Below are positions 53,031 to 61,686 of a DNA stretch of 64,000 nucleotides, one piece after another. This DNA comes from Actinophytocola xanthii (lineage in GTDB: Bacteria; Actinomycetota; Actinomycetes; Mycobacteriales; Pseudonocardiaceae). Made by a program: the position numbers and the translations under genes. Numbering within the stretch: the stretch's first letter is position 1; every line of letters begins with the position of its first letter. The notes beneath the pieces are model-generated. The model saw only the letters and a list, made by a program, of their open reading frames with translations. It did no database searches and had not been told where the DNA came from. The stretch covers positions 1 to 64,000 of the forward strand of contig NZ_MSIE01000043.1 in the NCBI RefSeq assembly GCF_001921205.1, given 5' to 3'.

Positions 53031-53681
53031 GTGGCGGTCAGGCGGCGGGAGCGACGCGGTACCCCGGTACCGCGCGTCCGCATGACCGGCGAGGAGCGGC
53101 GTCAGCAGCTGCTGGACGTGGCGCGGTCGCTGTTCGCGGAGAAGGGGTTCGACGGGGCGTCGGTCGAGGAGATCGCGCATCGGGCGAACGTCTCCAAGCC
53201 GGTGGTCTACGAGCACTTCGGCGGCAAGGAGGGCGTCTACGCGGTCGTCGTCGACCGCGAGATGCACTCCTTGCTGGCCGAGATGACCTCCGCGCTGGCC
53301 GAGAACGCCCATCCGCGGCTGTTGCTGGAGCGGGCCGCGTTCGCGCTGCTCGACTACGTCGAGAGCTCGGCCGACGGATTCCGCATCCTGGTCAGGGCCT
53401 CACCGGTGGCCTCGGCGACGGGAACGTTCTCGAGCCTGCTGAACGACATCGCCTCGCAGGTGGAGAGCATCCTCGGGGTGCAGTTCAGCTCGCGCGGCTA
53501 CGACCCGAAGCTGGCCGCGCTCTACAGCCAGGCCCTGGTCGGGATGGTCGCGCTCACCGGCCAGTGGTGGCTGGACGTGCGACGGCCCGGCAAGGAGGAG
53601 GTCGCCGCGCACCTGGTCAACCTCTCCTGGAACGGGCTGCGGCACCTGGAGAGCGAGCCTGAGCTGCGCGAGTCCCACTAG
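53031..53681 (+). CDS. TetR family transcriptional regulator
   Basis: 216 residues. After a basic N-terminal arm (VAVRRRERRGTPVPR) comes the TetR helix-turn-helix (RRQQLLDVARSLFAEKGFDG, EIAHRANVSKPVVYEHFGGK) and a helical ligand domain. It lies between prs/glmU and mfd/mazG as does Rv1019, a TetR autorepressor in M. tuberculosis, so it is probably that orthologue. It may also govern the upstream desaturase. Confidence 0.92.
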   Translation: MAVRRRERRGTPVPRVRMTGEERRQQLLDVARSLFAEKGFDGASVEEIAHRANVSKPVVYEHFGGKEGVYAVVVDREMHSLLAEMTSALAENAHPRLLLERAAFALLDYVESSADGFRILVRASPVASATGTFSSLLNDIASQVESILGVQFSSRGYDPKLAALYSQALVGMVALTGQWWLDVRRPGKEEVAAHLVNLSWNGLRHLESEPELRESH

Positions 53682-53720
53682 TAGTGGCGGTTCAGCGCGG
53701 CTGGTCCGCGACCCAGCGGG

Positions 53721-54935
53721 TCACGCCGGGCTGATCCGCAGGAGCTTGTCGTCCTCGCCGTTGGTGGTGGTCACGTAGAGGGCGTTGCCCGGGCCCATGC
53801 GGGCGGCGCGGAGGCGGCCGAACTGGTCCTGGATCTCCTCGGGGATCGTCACCGACTCCACGTCACCCTGGTCGGTCAGGGTGAGCAGGAGCACCTTGGC
53901 TCCCTTGAGCGCGGTCACCACCAGCGCACCCTCCAGCGAACCCCACTCGTCGCCCTCGAGGAACGTCGCGGCGCACAGCGCCTCCGTGGTCGGGCCGGAC
54001 TGCCACTTCGCGGGGACGGCGTCGGGGAAGCGGTCCAGATCGGTCATCGGCACGCTCTCGTCGTAGCCGCCGACCGTGCCGCCCCGGGACGGGTCCCACC
54101 CGTAGTTCCGCCCGGCCTGGATCAGGTTGACCTCGTCGTTCTTCTCCGGGCCGTGCTCGGCGGTGAAGATCTGGCCCGATCCCGGCCGGACGGCCACACC
54201 CTGGATGTTGCGGTGGCCGTAGGACAGCACGTACCGCTCCCGCTCGTTGGACGAGGAGATGAACGGGTTGTCGGGCTTCGGCTCGCCGGTCTCGAGGTCC
54301 AGGCGCAGCACCTTGCCACCGAGGCTGGTGCGGTCCTGGGGGAGCGAGCCGTCGGCGATGTCGCCGGTGCCGACCAGCAGGCTCCCGTCCTCGGCCAGGG
54401 TGGGGCGGCAGCCGGAGTGCCGTCCGCCGCCCAGCGGCAGACCGGTCAGCAGCTCACGCTCCCGCCGCGCCGTCGCCCCGTCCTCGGCCAGCCGCCAGGT
54501 CACCAGCCGCACGTCGTTGGCCTGGCCGTTCTCGGTGTGCGTCTGGCACGTCGTGAAGCGCCGGGTCTGCTCGAAGTCGGGGTGGACGACCATCCCCATC
54601 AGGCCGCCCTCGCCCTCGACCAGCACGTCGGACAGGTCCGCCTTGACCTCGCTGACCGTCGCGCCCGGCTCGGCGCTGGACAGCAGCGCGATCTTGGCCG
54701 GCCGCTGGGTCACCAGCACCTTGCCGTCGGGCAGGAACCCGATGTCCCACCCGTGCGACATTCCGCGGGCGACCTCCTCGACCTTGAGCCCCGGGGTCCC
54801 GGTCGTGCTGCTCGCGGTGGTCGGTGCCGATTTCGGCTCGCTCTGCGACGGCACCTCGCCGACCGAGGTCTCCGAACACGCGGTGGTCACGGTCGCGGCC
54901 AGTGCGACAACGAGAAGGCTCGCCCGGTTTGCCAT
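53721..54935 (-). CDS. PQQ-dependent sugar dehydrogenase-like lipoprotein
   Basis: 404 residues. Lipoprotein signal with lipobox ATVTTAC (Cys20), a Ser/Thr/Pro linker, then a six-bladed beta-propeller of the glucose/sorbosone dehydrogenase family: GWDIGFLPDGKVLVTQRPAK, GEGGLMGMVVHPDFEQ, GRHSGCRPTLAEDGSLLVGT, SYGHRNIQGVAV and EHGPEKNDEVNLIQAGRNYGW. The GHRN and EHGP motifs line the cofactor pocket. Actinobacterial LppZ-like members are of this type; whether PQQ is really used is unclear. Confidence 0.9.
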   Translation of the reverse strand: MANRASLLVVALAATVTTACSETSVGEVPSQSEPKSAPTTASSTTGTPGLKVEEVARGMSHGWDIGFLPDGKVLVTQRPAKIALLSSAEPGATVSEVKADLSDVLVEGEGGLMGMVVHPDFEQTRRFTTCQTHTENGQANDVRLVTWRLAEDGATARRERELLTGLPLGGGRHSGCRPTLAEDGSLLVGTGDIADGSLPQDRTSLGGKVLRLDLETGEPKPDNPFISSSNERERYVLSYGHRNIQGVAVRPGSGQIFTAEHGPEKNDEVNLIQAGRNYGWDPSRGGTVGGYDESVPMTDLDRFPDAVPAKWQSGPTTEALCAATFLEGDEWGSLEGALVVTALKGAKVLLLTLTDQGDVESVTIPEEIQDQFGRLRAARMGPGNALYVTTTNGEDDKLLRISPA

Positions 54936-55094
54936 GGGTCAAGAATGCCTGGTCGTGCGTCGCTCGCCGCGGCCAGGTCCTCCCAGCGCCGGTCGCACGC
55001 CGAGCTGTCCACGCCCGCTCGGCGCTGGCCGCGCGGCAGTCACGGTGGACGAGGACTTGTCCGCGCTGCGAGCGGCACTCGGAGCGGCGATCAC

Positions 55095-55100
55095 TACTGT
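55095..55100 (+). promoter_or_regulatory. Leaderless -10 box for the enoyl-CoA hydratase
   Basis: TACTGT ends 7 bases before GTG 55108. Confidence 0.5.
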
Positions 55101-55107
55101 GATCAGC

Positions 55108-55899
55108 GTGAGCGAGGCTTCCACCCACTTTCCGACCCCCGGCCTGTCCCTCGAGCTCGGCAGTGCGGTCGCCACGCTGACCATCGACCGGCCGGCCAAG
55201 CGCAACGCGATGAGCTACGCCATGTGGGCGGCACTGCCGGACCTGCTCGGCCAGGTCGAGGCCGACGACGCGACCCGCGCCCTGGTCGTCCGGGGCGCCG
55301 AGCACTTCAGCGCCGGGGCCGACATCGGGGAGTTCGTCTCGCTGCGCGGCGACGCCGACAGTGCCCGCCGCTACAGCGCCGCGGTGCACGACGGGGTGCG
55401 CTCGATAGCGGGGCTCGGCAAGCCGACGGTCGCCGCCGTGACCGGGTTCTGTGTCGGCGGGGGCTGCGAGATCGCGTTGGCCTGCGACATCCGGATCGCG
55501 GCCGAGGACGCCCGGTTCGGCATCACCCCCGCCAAGCTCGGCATCGTCTACGACCACACCTCGACCAAGCAGCTCGTGGACGTGGTCGGGCCGGCCTGGG
55601 CCAGCCAGATCCTGTTCTCCGCCGAGCTGCTCGACGCCGCGACCGCGCTGCGGATCGGCCTGGTCAACGAGCTGCACCCGGACCGGGACGTGGTCGCGAG
55701 AGCGACCGAGCTGGCCGCGACGATCGCGAGCCGGGCCCAGCTGTCGGTGCGCGGGTCGAAGACGATCATCGCCCGGATCCGGGACGGCCGGTACGAGGAG
55801 GACGACGAGGTCCGGGCCTGGTACGAGGCCTCGGTGACCAGCGCCGACTACGCCGAGGGTGTCCGGGCCTTCCTGGACAAGCGCACACCCCGCTTCTGA
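55108..55899 (+). CDS. Enoyl-CoA hydratase/isomerase family protein
   Basis: Crotonase-fold protein, 263 residues. [31 protein letters not shown] (first oxyanion NH) and [20 protein letters not shown] with the GGG that forms the oxyanion hole. The first catalytic Glu position is Val-Gly-Gly-Gly-Cys-Glu here, and the second is replaced ([12 protein letters not shown] has no clear Glu), so it may be an isomerase or another crotonase reaction rather than a true hydratase. Role in fatty-acid or amino-acid degradation. Confidence 0.87.
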   Translation: MSEASTHFPTPGLSLELGSAVATLTIDRPAKRNAMSYAMWAALPDLLGQVEADDATRALVVRGAEHFSAGADIGEFVSLRGDADSARRYSAAVHDGVRSIAGLGKPTVAAVTGFCVGGGCEIALACDIRIAAEDARFGITPAKLGIVYDHTSTKQLVDVVGPAWASQILFSAELLDAATALRIGLVNELHPDRDVVARATELAATIASRAQLSVRGSKTIIARIRDGRYEEDDEVRAWYEASVTSADYAEGVRAFLDKRTPRF

Positions 55900-56032
55900 G
55901 CGGCACCTCGATCGGGTCGCGCGCGAAAAAACCTGTCGGTCCCGGCGCGTAGGCTCGACCCCGAGAACCCCGGCCGGTGGCTCGTCCCGGGCAGGGGTCT
56001 GTCGCCGCGCTCGTCCGAGGGGTTCACACGCC

Positions 56033-59000
56033 GTGTCCGGTCCACTCTCCGGTCTGCTCGAAGCCGTCCTGCCCGATCCCGCCCTGACCACCGTCGTCGA
56101 AGCCGTCGGCACGACAACCCTCGAGCTCGAGGGCCCGCCCGCGGCCCGTCCGCTGGTCGCCGCCGCGATTGCCGCCAAGGCCCCGGTGCTGGCCGTCACC
56201 GCCACCGGGCACGAGGCCGACGACCTGACCGGTGCCCTCGCCGACCTGCTCGGCAGGGACCGGGTCGCGAACTTCCCCTCCTGGGAGACCCTGCCCCACG
56301 AACGGCTCTCCCCGCGGGCGGACACGGTCGCCCGCCGGCTGGAGATCCTGCACCGGTTGGCGAGCGGGAACGGCCCGCGCGTGGTCGTCGCGACCGTGCG
56401 CAGCCTCATTCAGCCGATGGCGCCGGGGCTGGGCCGGCTGGCCCCGGTACAGCTCGCCGTCGGCGTCGAGCACGACTTCGAGGAGCTGGTCGAACGCCTG
56501 GTCCAGCTCGCCTACACCCGGGTCGACATGGTCGAGAAGCGCGGCGAGTTCGCCGTCCGCGGCGGCATCCTCGACGTCTTCGTCCCCACGAGCGAGCATC
56601 CCGTCCGGGTGGAGTTCTGGGGCGACGAGGTCACCGAGATCCGCGCCTTCGCCGTCGCCGACCAGCGCTCGCTGCCCGGCGAGGTCACCGAGTTCACCGC
56701 GCCACCGTGCCGGGAGCTGCTGCTCACCGAGGAGGTCCGGGCACGGGCGCTCGAGCTGGCGGCCGAGCACGCCGCCGACGCCCACCTCGCGGAGATGCTG
56801 GCCAAGCTCGCCGACGGCATCCCGACCGAGGGCATGGAGGCCCTCGTCCCGGTGCTCTGCGAGGGCGAGCTCGAGCTGCTGACCGACGTCCTCCCGGCCG
56901 GCGCGCACGTGCTGGTGATCGACCCGGAGAAGGTCCGGACCCGCGCCCACGACCTGGTGCGCACGGGCCAGGAGTTCCTCGAGGCCGCCTGGATGGCTGC
57001 GGCCGGCGGTGGCGGCAGCCCGCTGGACCTTGGCGCGTCGGCCTACCGGGAGCTGGGCGAGACCGCGCGGCACGCCCGCGAGACCGGGCACCCGTGGTGG
57101 ACGCTGTCCCAGCTCACCACTCCGGACGAGCACGTCGTCCAGCTCGACATCAGGCCGGTCGAGGGCTACCGCGGCGAGGTCGCCCGCGCGTTCACCGACC
57201 TGCGCGCACACACCGCGTCCGGTGGTGCCGCGGTCCTCGTCGTGCCCGGCGCCGGCACCGCCCGCCGGGCGGTGGAGCAGCTGGCCGAGGCGGAGGTGCC
57301 GACCGTGCTCGCCGAGGACGGGCTGGCCGAGCCGCCGCGCCCGGGCGTGGTCACGGTGACCAGGGGCTGCCTCGAGGAGGGCTTCCTCGCGCCGCGGCGT
57401 GCGCTGGTGGTGCTCACCGAGACCGACCTGACCGGTGGCCGGCACGGCACGTCCAGCCGTGACCTCTCGACGAAGATGCCGTCCCGGCGCCGCAACGCGG
57501 TGGACCCGCTCGCGCTGCGCTCGGGCGACTACGTCGTGCACGAGCAGCACGGCATCGGCCGCTACGTGGAGATGGTGCAGCGCACGGTCTCCGGCGCCAC
57601 CCGCGAGTACCTCGTGCTCGAGTACGCCTCGTCCAAGCGTGGCCAGCCGGGCGACCGGCTGTTCGTGCCGACCGACCAGCTCGACCAGGTCTCCCGCTAC
57701 GTCGGCGGCGAGCTGCCGACGCTGAACAAGCTCGGCGGCTCGGACTGGAAGAACACGAAGTCGCGGGCGAAGAAGGCGGTCAAGGAGATCGCCGCGGAGC
57801 TGGTGCAGCTCTACGCCGCCCGCCAGTCCGCGCCCGGGCACGCGTTCGGCGCCGACACCCCCTGGCAGCGCGAGCTCGAGGACGCGTTCCCGTTCACCGA
57901 GACACCCGACCAGATGGCGGCGATCGACGAGGTCAAGGCCGACATGCAGCGCGGCGTGCCGATGGACCGGGTGATCTGCGGCGACGTCGGGTACGGCAAG
58001 ACCGAGATCGCGGTGCGCGCGGCGTTCAAGGCCGTCCAGGACGGCAAGCAGGTCGCCGTGCTGGTGCCGACGACGCTGCTCGCCCAGCAGCACCTCAACA
58101 CCTTCACCGAGCGCATGCAGTCCTTCCCGGTGACCGTGCGAGGCCTGTCCCGGTTCACCCACGGCCCCGACGCCGAGGCGGTGATCGAGGGGCTCGCCTC
58201 CGGCGAGGTGGACGTGGTCATCGGCACGCACCGGCTACTCCAGACCGGCGTCCGGTACAAGGACCTCGGGCTGGTGATCGTCGATGAGGAGCAGCGCTTC
58301 GGCGTCGAGCACAAGGAGCACATCAAGGCCCTGCGCACGCACGTCGACGTGCTCACGATGTCGGCGACGCCGATCCCACGCACGCTGGAGATGTCGCTGG
58401 CCGGGATCCGCGAGATGTCGACGATCCTCACCCCGCCCGAGGACCGGCACCCGATCCTGACCTACGTCGGCAGCTACGACGACAAGCAGGTCGGCGCCGC
58501 CATCCGACGCGAGCTGCTGCGGGACGGCCAGGTGTTCTACGTGCACAACCGGGTCTCCTCGATCGAGAAGGCCGCCCGGCGGCTGCGGGAGCTGGTACCC
58601 GAGGCGCGGATCGTCACCGCGCACGGCCAGATGAACGAGGACCGCCTGGAGAAGATCATCGAGGGGTTCTGGCAGCGCGAGTTCGACGTGCTGGTGTGCA
58701 CCACGATCGTGGAGACCGGACTGGACATCGCCAACGCCAACACGCTCATCGTCGAGCGCGGTGACCTGCTCGGCCTGGCCCAGCTGCACCAGCTGCGCGG
58801 CCGGGTCGGCCGGGGCCGGGAGCGCGGCTACGCCTACTTCCTCTACCCGCCGGAGGCCCCGCTCACCGAGACCGCCCACGACCGGCTGGCCACGATCGCG
58901 CAGAACACCGAGCTCGGGGCGGGCATGGCGGTCGCCATGAAGGACCTCGAGATCCGCGGCGCCGGCAACATCCTCGGCGCCGAGCAGTCCGGGCACATCG

Positions 59001-59584
59001 CCGGTGTCGGCTTCGACCTGTACGTCCGGCTGGTCGGCGAGGCGGTCGACGCGTTCCGCAGGCACGCCGGCGCCGAGCCGGGCGAGGAGGAGGCCGAGCT
59101 CGCCGAGGTGCGGGTGGACCTGCCGATCGACGCCCACATCCCGCACGACTACGTCCCGGGCGAGCGGCTGCGTCTCGAGGCGTACCGCAAGATAGCGGCG
59201 GCGGCCGACGCCGAGGGTCTCACCGCGGTGGAGGAGGAGCTGAAGGACCGGTACGGCGCACCGCCGGAGCCGGTGCGCCGGCTGTTCGCGGTCGCCGCGT
59301 TCCGCCAGACGTGCCGCCGGCACGGGGTCACCGAGGTCACGATGCAGGGCAACCTCATCCGCTTCGCCCCGCTCCCGCTGCGCGACTCCCAGACGGTGCG
59401 CCTCAAGCGCCTCCACCCCAAGGCCACGTTCAAGACCGTGTCGAACCTGGTCTCGGTACCGCGCCCGACCGAGGGCGCGGCCGGCGGCCGCATCGGCGCG
59501 CCCCCGCTGCGCGACACCGCCCTGCTCGACTGGTGCGCGAACCTGCTCGGGTCGCTGGAGATCGCCCCCGCCCCGGTCGCCTAA
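56033..59584 (+). CDS. mfd: Transcription-repair coupling factor Mfd
   Basis: Removes RNA polymerase stalled at DNA damage and recruits UvrA. 1183 residues: UvrB-like region (about 1-470), CarD-like RNA-polymerase-interaction domain ([20 protein letters not shown], about 495-560), RecG-type translocase with Walker [10 protein letters not shown] (about 649), DEEQRFG (about 750), motif [22 protein letters not shown], and the C-terminal TRCF/D7 domain (about 1000-1150). GTG 56033 is the start that fits the family best. Upstream TAGGCT at 55950 could be its -10, with a leader of about 70 bases. Confidence 0.97.
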   Translation: MSGPLSGLLEAVLPDPALTTVVEAVGTTTLELEGPPAARPLVAAAIAAKAPVLAVTATGHEADDLTGALADLLGRDRVANFPSWETLPHERLSPRADTVARRLEILHRLASGNGPRVVVATVRSLIQPMAPGLGRLAPVQLAVGVEHDFEELVERLVQLAYTRVDMVEKRGEFAVRGGILDVFVPTSEHPVRVEFWGDEVTEIRAFAVADQRSLPGEVTEFTAPPCRELLLTEEVRARALELAAEHAADAHLAEMLAKLADGIPTEGMEALVPVLCEGELELLTDVLPAGAHVLVIDPEKVRTRAHDLVRTGQEFLEAAWMAAAGGGGSPLDLGASAYRELGETARHARETGHPWWTLSQLTTPDEHVVQLDIRPVEGYRGEVARAFTDLRAHTASGGAAVLVVPGAGTARRAVEQLAEAEVPTVLAEDGLAEPPRPGVVTVTRGCLEEGFLAPRRALVVLTETDLTGGRHGTSSRDLSTKMPSRRRNAVDPLALRSGDYVVHEQHGIGRYVEMVQRTVSGATREYLVLEYASSKRGQPGDRLFVPTDQLDQVSRYVGGELPTLNKLGGSDWKNTKSRAKKAVKEIAAELVQLYAARQSAPGHAFGADTPWQRELEDAFPFTETPDQMAAIDEVKADMQRGVPMDRVICGDVGYGKTEIAVRAAFKAVQDGKQVAVLVPTTLLAQQHLNTFTERMQSFPVTVRGLSRFTHGPDAEAVIEGLASGEVDVVIGTHRLLQTGVRYKDLGLVIVDEEQRFGVEHKEHIKALRTHVDVLTMSATPIPRTLEMSLAGIREMSTILTPPEDRHPILTYVGSYDDKQVGAAIRRELLRDGQVFYVHNRVSSIEKAARRLRELVPEARIVTAHGQMNEDRLEKIIEGFWQREFDVLVCTTIVETGLDIANANTLIVERGDLLGLAQLHQLRGRVGRGRERGYAYFLYPPEAPLTETAHDRLATIAQNTELGAGMAVAMKDLEIRGAGNILGAEQSGHIAGVGFDLYVRLVGEAVDAFRRHAGAEPGEEEAELAEVRVDLPIDAHIPHDYVPGERLRLEAYRKIAAAADAEGLTAVEEELKDRYGAPPEPVRRLFAVAAFRQTCRRHGVTEVTMQGNLIRFAPLPLRDSQTVRLKRLHPKATFKTVSNLVSVPRPTEGAAGGRIGAPPLRDTALLDWCANLLGSLEIAPAPVA

Positions 59585-59653
59585 ACGTGTCCCGCCCGAC
59601 GCGCGGCCACCGCGCTGAGAGGCGGGCACGGCGTTGTGAGAGGCTAACCAGCC

Positions 59654-60652
59654 GTGACGACTGCCAAGTTCCGCCGGCACGGGGTGCTCGCCGTTCTGAC
59701 CGCTCTGGTCGCGACGCTCACCGCGTGTGGTTCCGGGCCGAGCCGGGTCAACTCCGCGGTGATCGTCGACGGCAGCACATCGATCTCCGTCGACACCGTG
59801 CAGGGGCTGGTCGAGAAGGTCGTGCGGGAGCAGCCGGCCGCCCGTCCGCTCGCCCAGCAGCGCAAGCTCGACCTTGTCGCCCGGGAGGCGGTGAGCCAGC
59901 TCGTCGTGCACGAGCTGATCACCGACGCCGCGCGGGAGGAGGACATCACCGTCAGCCGCGAGGAGCTGAGCCGGGCGCTGTCGGGCAACCCGTTCGGTGA
60001 CGAGCTGCCCGACGACGGCAGCGTCCCGCCGGAGGCGCTCGCCAGCCAACTGGTCTACCGGGCCCGCGACCAGCGGGAGGCCGTCATCGACCAGCTCCTG
60101 CTGGCCCAGCTCGCCGCCAAGTACTACCAGCGGCTCCAGATCACGATGGACTTCACGGTCATCTCCGGCGACCAGACCGGCGGGGACCCGTCGTCGATGC
60201 GCGAGCAGGCCGAGGACAAGGCGCGCCAGTTCGCGGCCGACCCGGACAAGGTGGGCGACCTCATCGCGAAGGACACCGAGGCCGGGGTGAACGCGAGCGA
60301 GGGTGCCGAGTTCGCCGCGCTGCAGGATCCGGCGCTGGCCTCCACCGTGATGTTCGGCGCCGAGGAGGGCTCCGTCGTCGCCTTCGAGCCCTCGCCGGGG
60401 CAGGCGCTGTGGGTGGTCGGCCTCATCCGCTCCCGCGACACCGACGCCTCGCCCGAGGTCGCCGAGCAGCCGCAGGTCGAGCCCGAGCAGCTGGTCGCCA
60501 TCGGCCGACGCTTCCTCCAGCCCTACGCCGAGGAGACCTCGATCGAGGTCAGCCCCCGGTACGGCGTCTGGGACCTGGCCGCGATGGGTGTCGCGCCGAG
60601 CGACGACGAGACCGTCGGCCTGGTGTTGACGCCTGAGAACGCCTCGCAGTGA
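59654..60652 (+). CDS. SurA N-terminal-domain lipoprotein
   Basis: 332 residues with a lipobox LTAC (Cys about 25) then a SurA-like chaperone region: VNSAVIVDGSTSISVDTVQGLVEK, VAREAVSQLVVHELITDAAREED, ITVSREELSRALSG. The C-terminal part is acidic and lacks an obvious parvulin active site, so a periplasmic-side chaperone is more likely than a prolyl isomerase. Its TGA overlaps the mazG GTG (GTGA), so the two are co-translated. Confidence 0.85.
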   Translation: MTTAKFRRHGVLAVLTALVATLTACGSGPSRVNSAVIVDGSTSISVDTVQGLVEKVVREQPAARPLAQQRKLDLVAREAVSQLVVHELITDAAREEDITVSREELSRALSGNPFGDELPDDGSVPPEALASQLVYRARDQREAVIDQLLLAQLAAKYYQRLQITMDFTVISGDQTGGDPSSMREQAEDKARQFAADPDKVGDLIAKDTEAGVNASEGAEFAALQDPALASTVMFGAEEGSVVAFEPSPGQALWVVGLIRSRDTDASPEVAEQPQVEPEQLVAIGRRFLQPYAEETSIEVSPRYGVWDLAAMGVAPSDDETVGLVLTPENASQ

Positions 60653-61626
60653 CCGCTGCCGGCGCGGGTCCGGGCACGGCGGTCGTGCTCGTCGACCGCG
60701 ACCAGGTGCCGGCGGCGGCGATCCCGTTGTTGCGTTCCGCCGGGTCCGTGTTCGCCACCGGCGCGGTCGGCCTCGGCCTGCCGCCGGTGCCCGGTGACCT
60801 GACCGACCGCTCACTCGCGGGCCCGGTCGTGCTCGTGACCGACGACCTCGACGACCCGTCCGCGGCCGCGCTGCTCGCCGCCGGGGCCGCGTTGGTCGGT
60901 GGGCCGCCGGCCGGAGCGGGCCTACTCGACGCGGCGGCGGTCATGGACCGGTTGCGCTCGCCAGGCGGCTGCCCGTGGGACGCCGAGCAGACCCACGAGT
61001 CGCTGCGCCAGTACCTGGTGGAGGAGTGCTACGAGCTGCTGGACGCCATCGAGGACGGCGACCGCGTCGCCCTGCGCGAGGAGCTCGGTGACGTGCTGCT
61101 GCAGGTGCTCTTCCACGCCCGGGTCGCCCAGGAGGACCCGGACGACCCGTTCTCGATCGACGACGTCGCGGCGGGGTTGGTGGCCAAGCTCGTCGCCCGG
61201 CACCCGCACGTGTTCGCCGGCGGGGATCCCGCGGTGCGCGACGCCTCCTCCCAACAGCAGCGCTGGGAGGAGCTCAAGCAGCAGGAGAAACGTCGGGAGT
61301 CCTGTGTAGACGGAGTGGCGGGCGGGCAGCCCGCCCTGGCGCTGGCCGCGAAGCTCGTCTCCCGCACCAAGAACGCCAAGCTCCCCGAGGAGCTGCTGCC
61401 GACCGGAACCGACACCGGCGCCCAGCTGTTCGCCCTCGCGGCGGCCGCGAAGCTCGCCGGGGCCGACCCCGAGGACGAGCTGCGGGCGGTCGCCAGGCGG
61501 TTCGCCGCCGACGTCCGTGCCGCCGAGAGTGCGGCCAGGGCGGCCGGAGTGGCCGCGATGGACCCGGCAGCCTGGCGCCGGTTCTGGCCGACCGGCCCGG
61601 GCGGGGACACCCGGCGGGAGGGCTGA
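60649..61626 (+). CDS. mazG: Nucleoside triphosphate pyrophosphohydrolase MazG
   Basis: House-cleaning NTPase that removes non-canonical NTPs. 325 residues: an N-terminal domain of about 95 residues seen in actinobacterial MazG, then the MazG domain (MDRLRSPGGCPWDAEQTHES, about 98) with the EExxE metal site in YLVEECYELLDAIEDGD, LREELGDVLLQVLFHARVAQ and the KLVARHPHVFAG motif; the second half is a degenerate repeat. Corresponds to Rv1021 next to mfd. Confidence 0.93.
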   Translation: MTAAGAGPGTAVVLVDRDQVPAAAIPLLRSAGSVFATGAVGLGLPPVPGDLTDRSLAGPVVLVTDDLDDPSAAALLAAGAALVGGPPAGAGLLDAAAVMDRLRSPGGCPWDAEQTHESLRQYLVEECYELLDAIEDGDRVALREELGDVLLQVLFHARVAQEDPDDPFSIDDVAAGLVAKLVARHPHVFAGGDPAVRDASSQQQRWEELKQQEKRRESCVDGVAGGQPALALAAKLVSRTKNAKLPEELLPTGTDTGAQLFALAAAAKLAGADPEDELRAVARRFAADVRAAESAARAAGVAAMDPAAWRRFWPTGPGGDTRREG

Positions 61627-61674
61627 CTCCCCGGCCGCCCGGCGAATGTGGCGGCGCGTGTCGGTGCCGGTGAC

Positions 61675-61680
61675 TAACGT
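61675..61680 (+). promoter_or_regulatory. Leaderless -10 box for the tricorn gene
   Basis: TAACGT ends 6 bases before GTG 61687. Confidence 0.5.
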
Positions 61681-61686
61681 GGCGGC

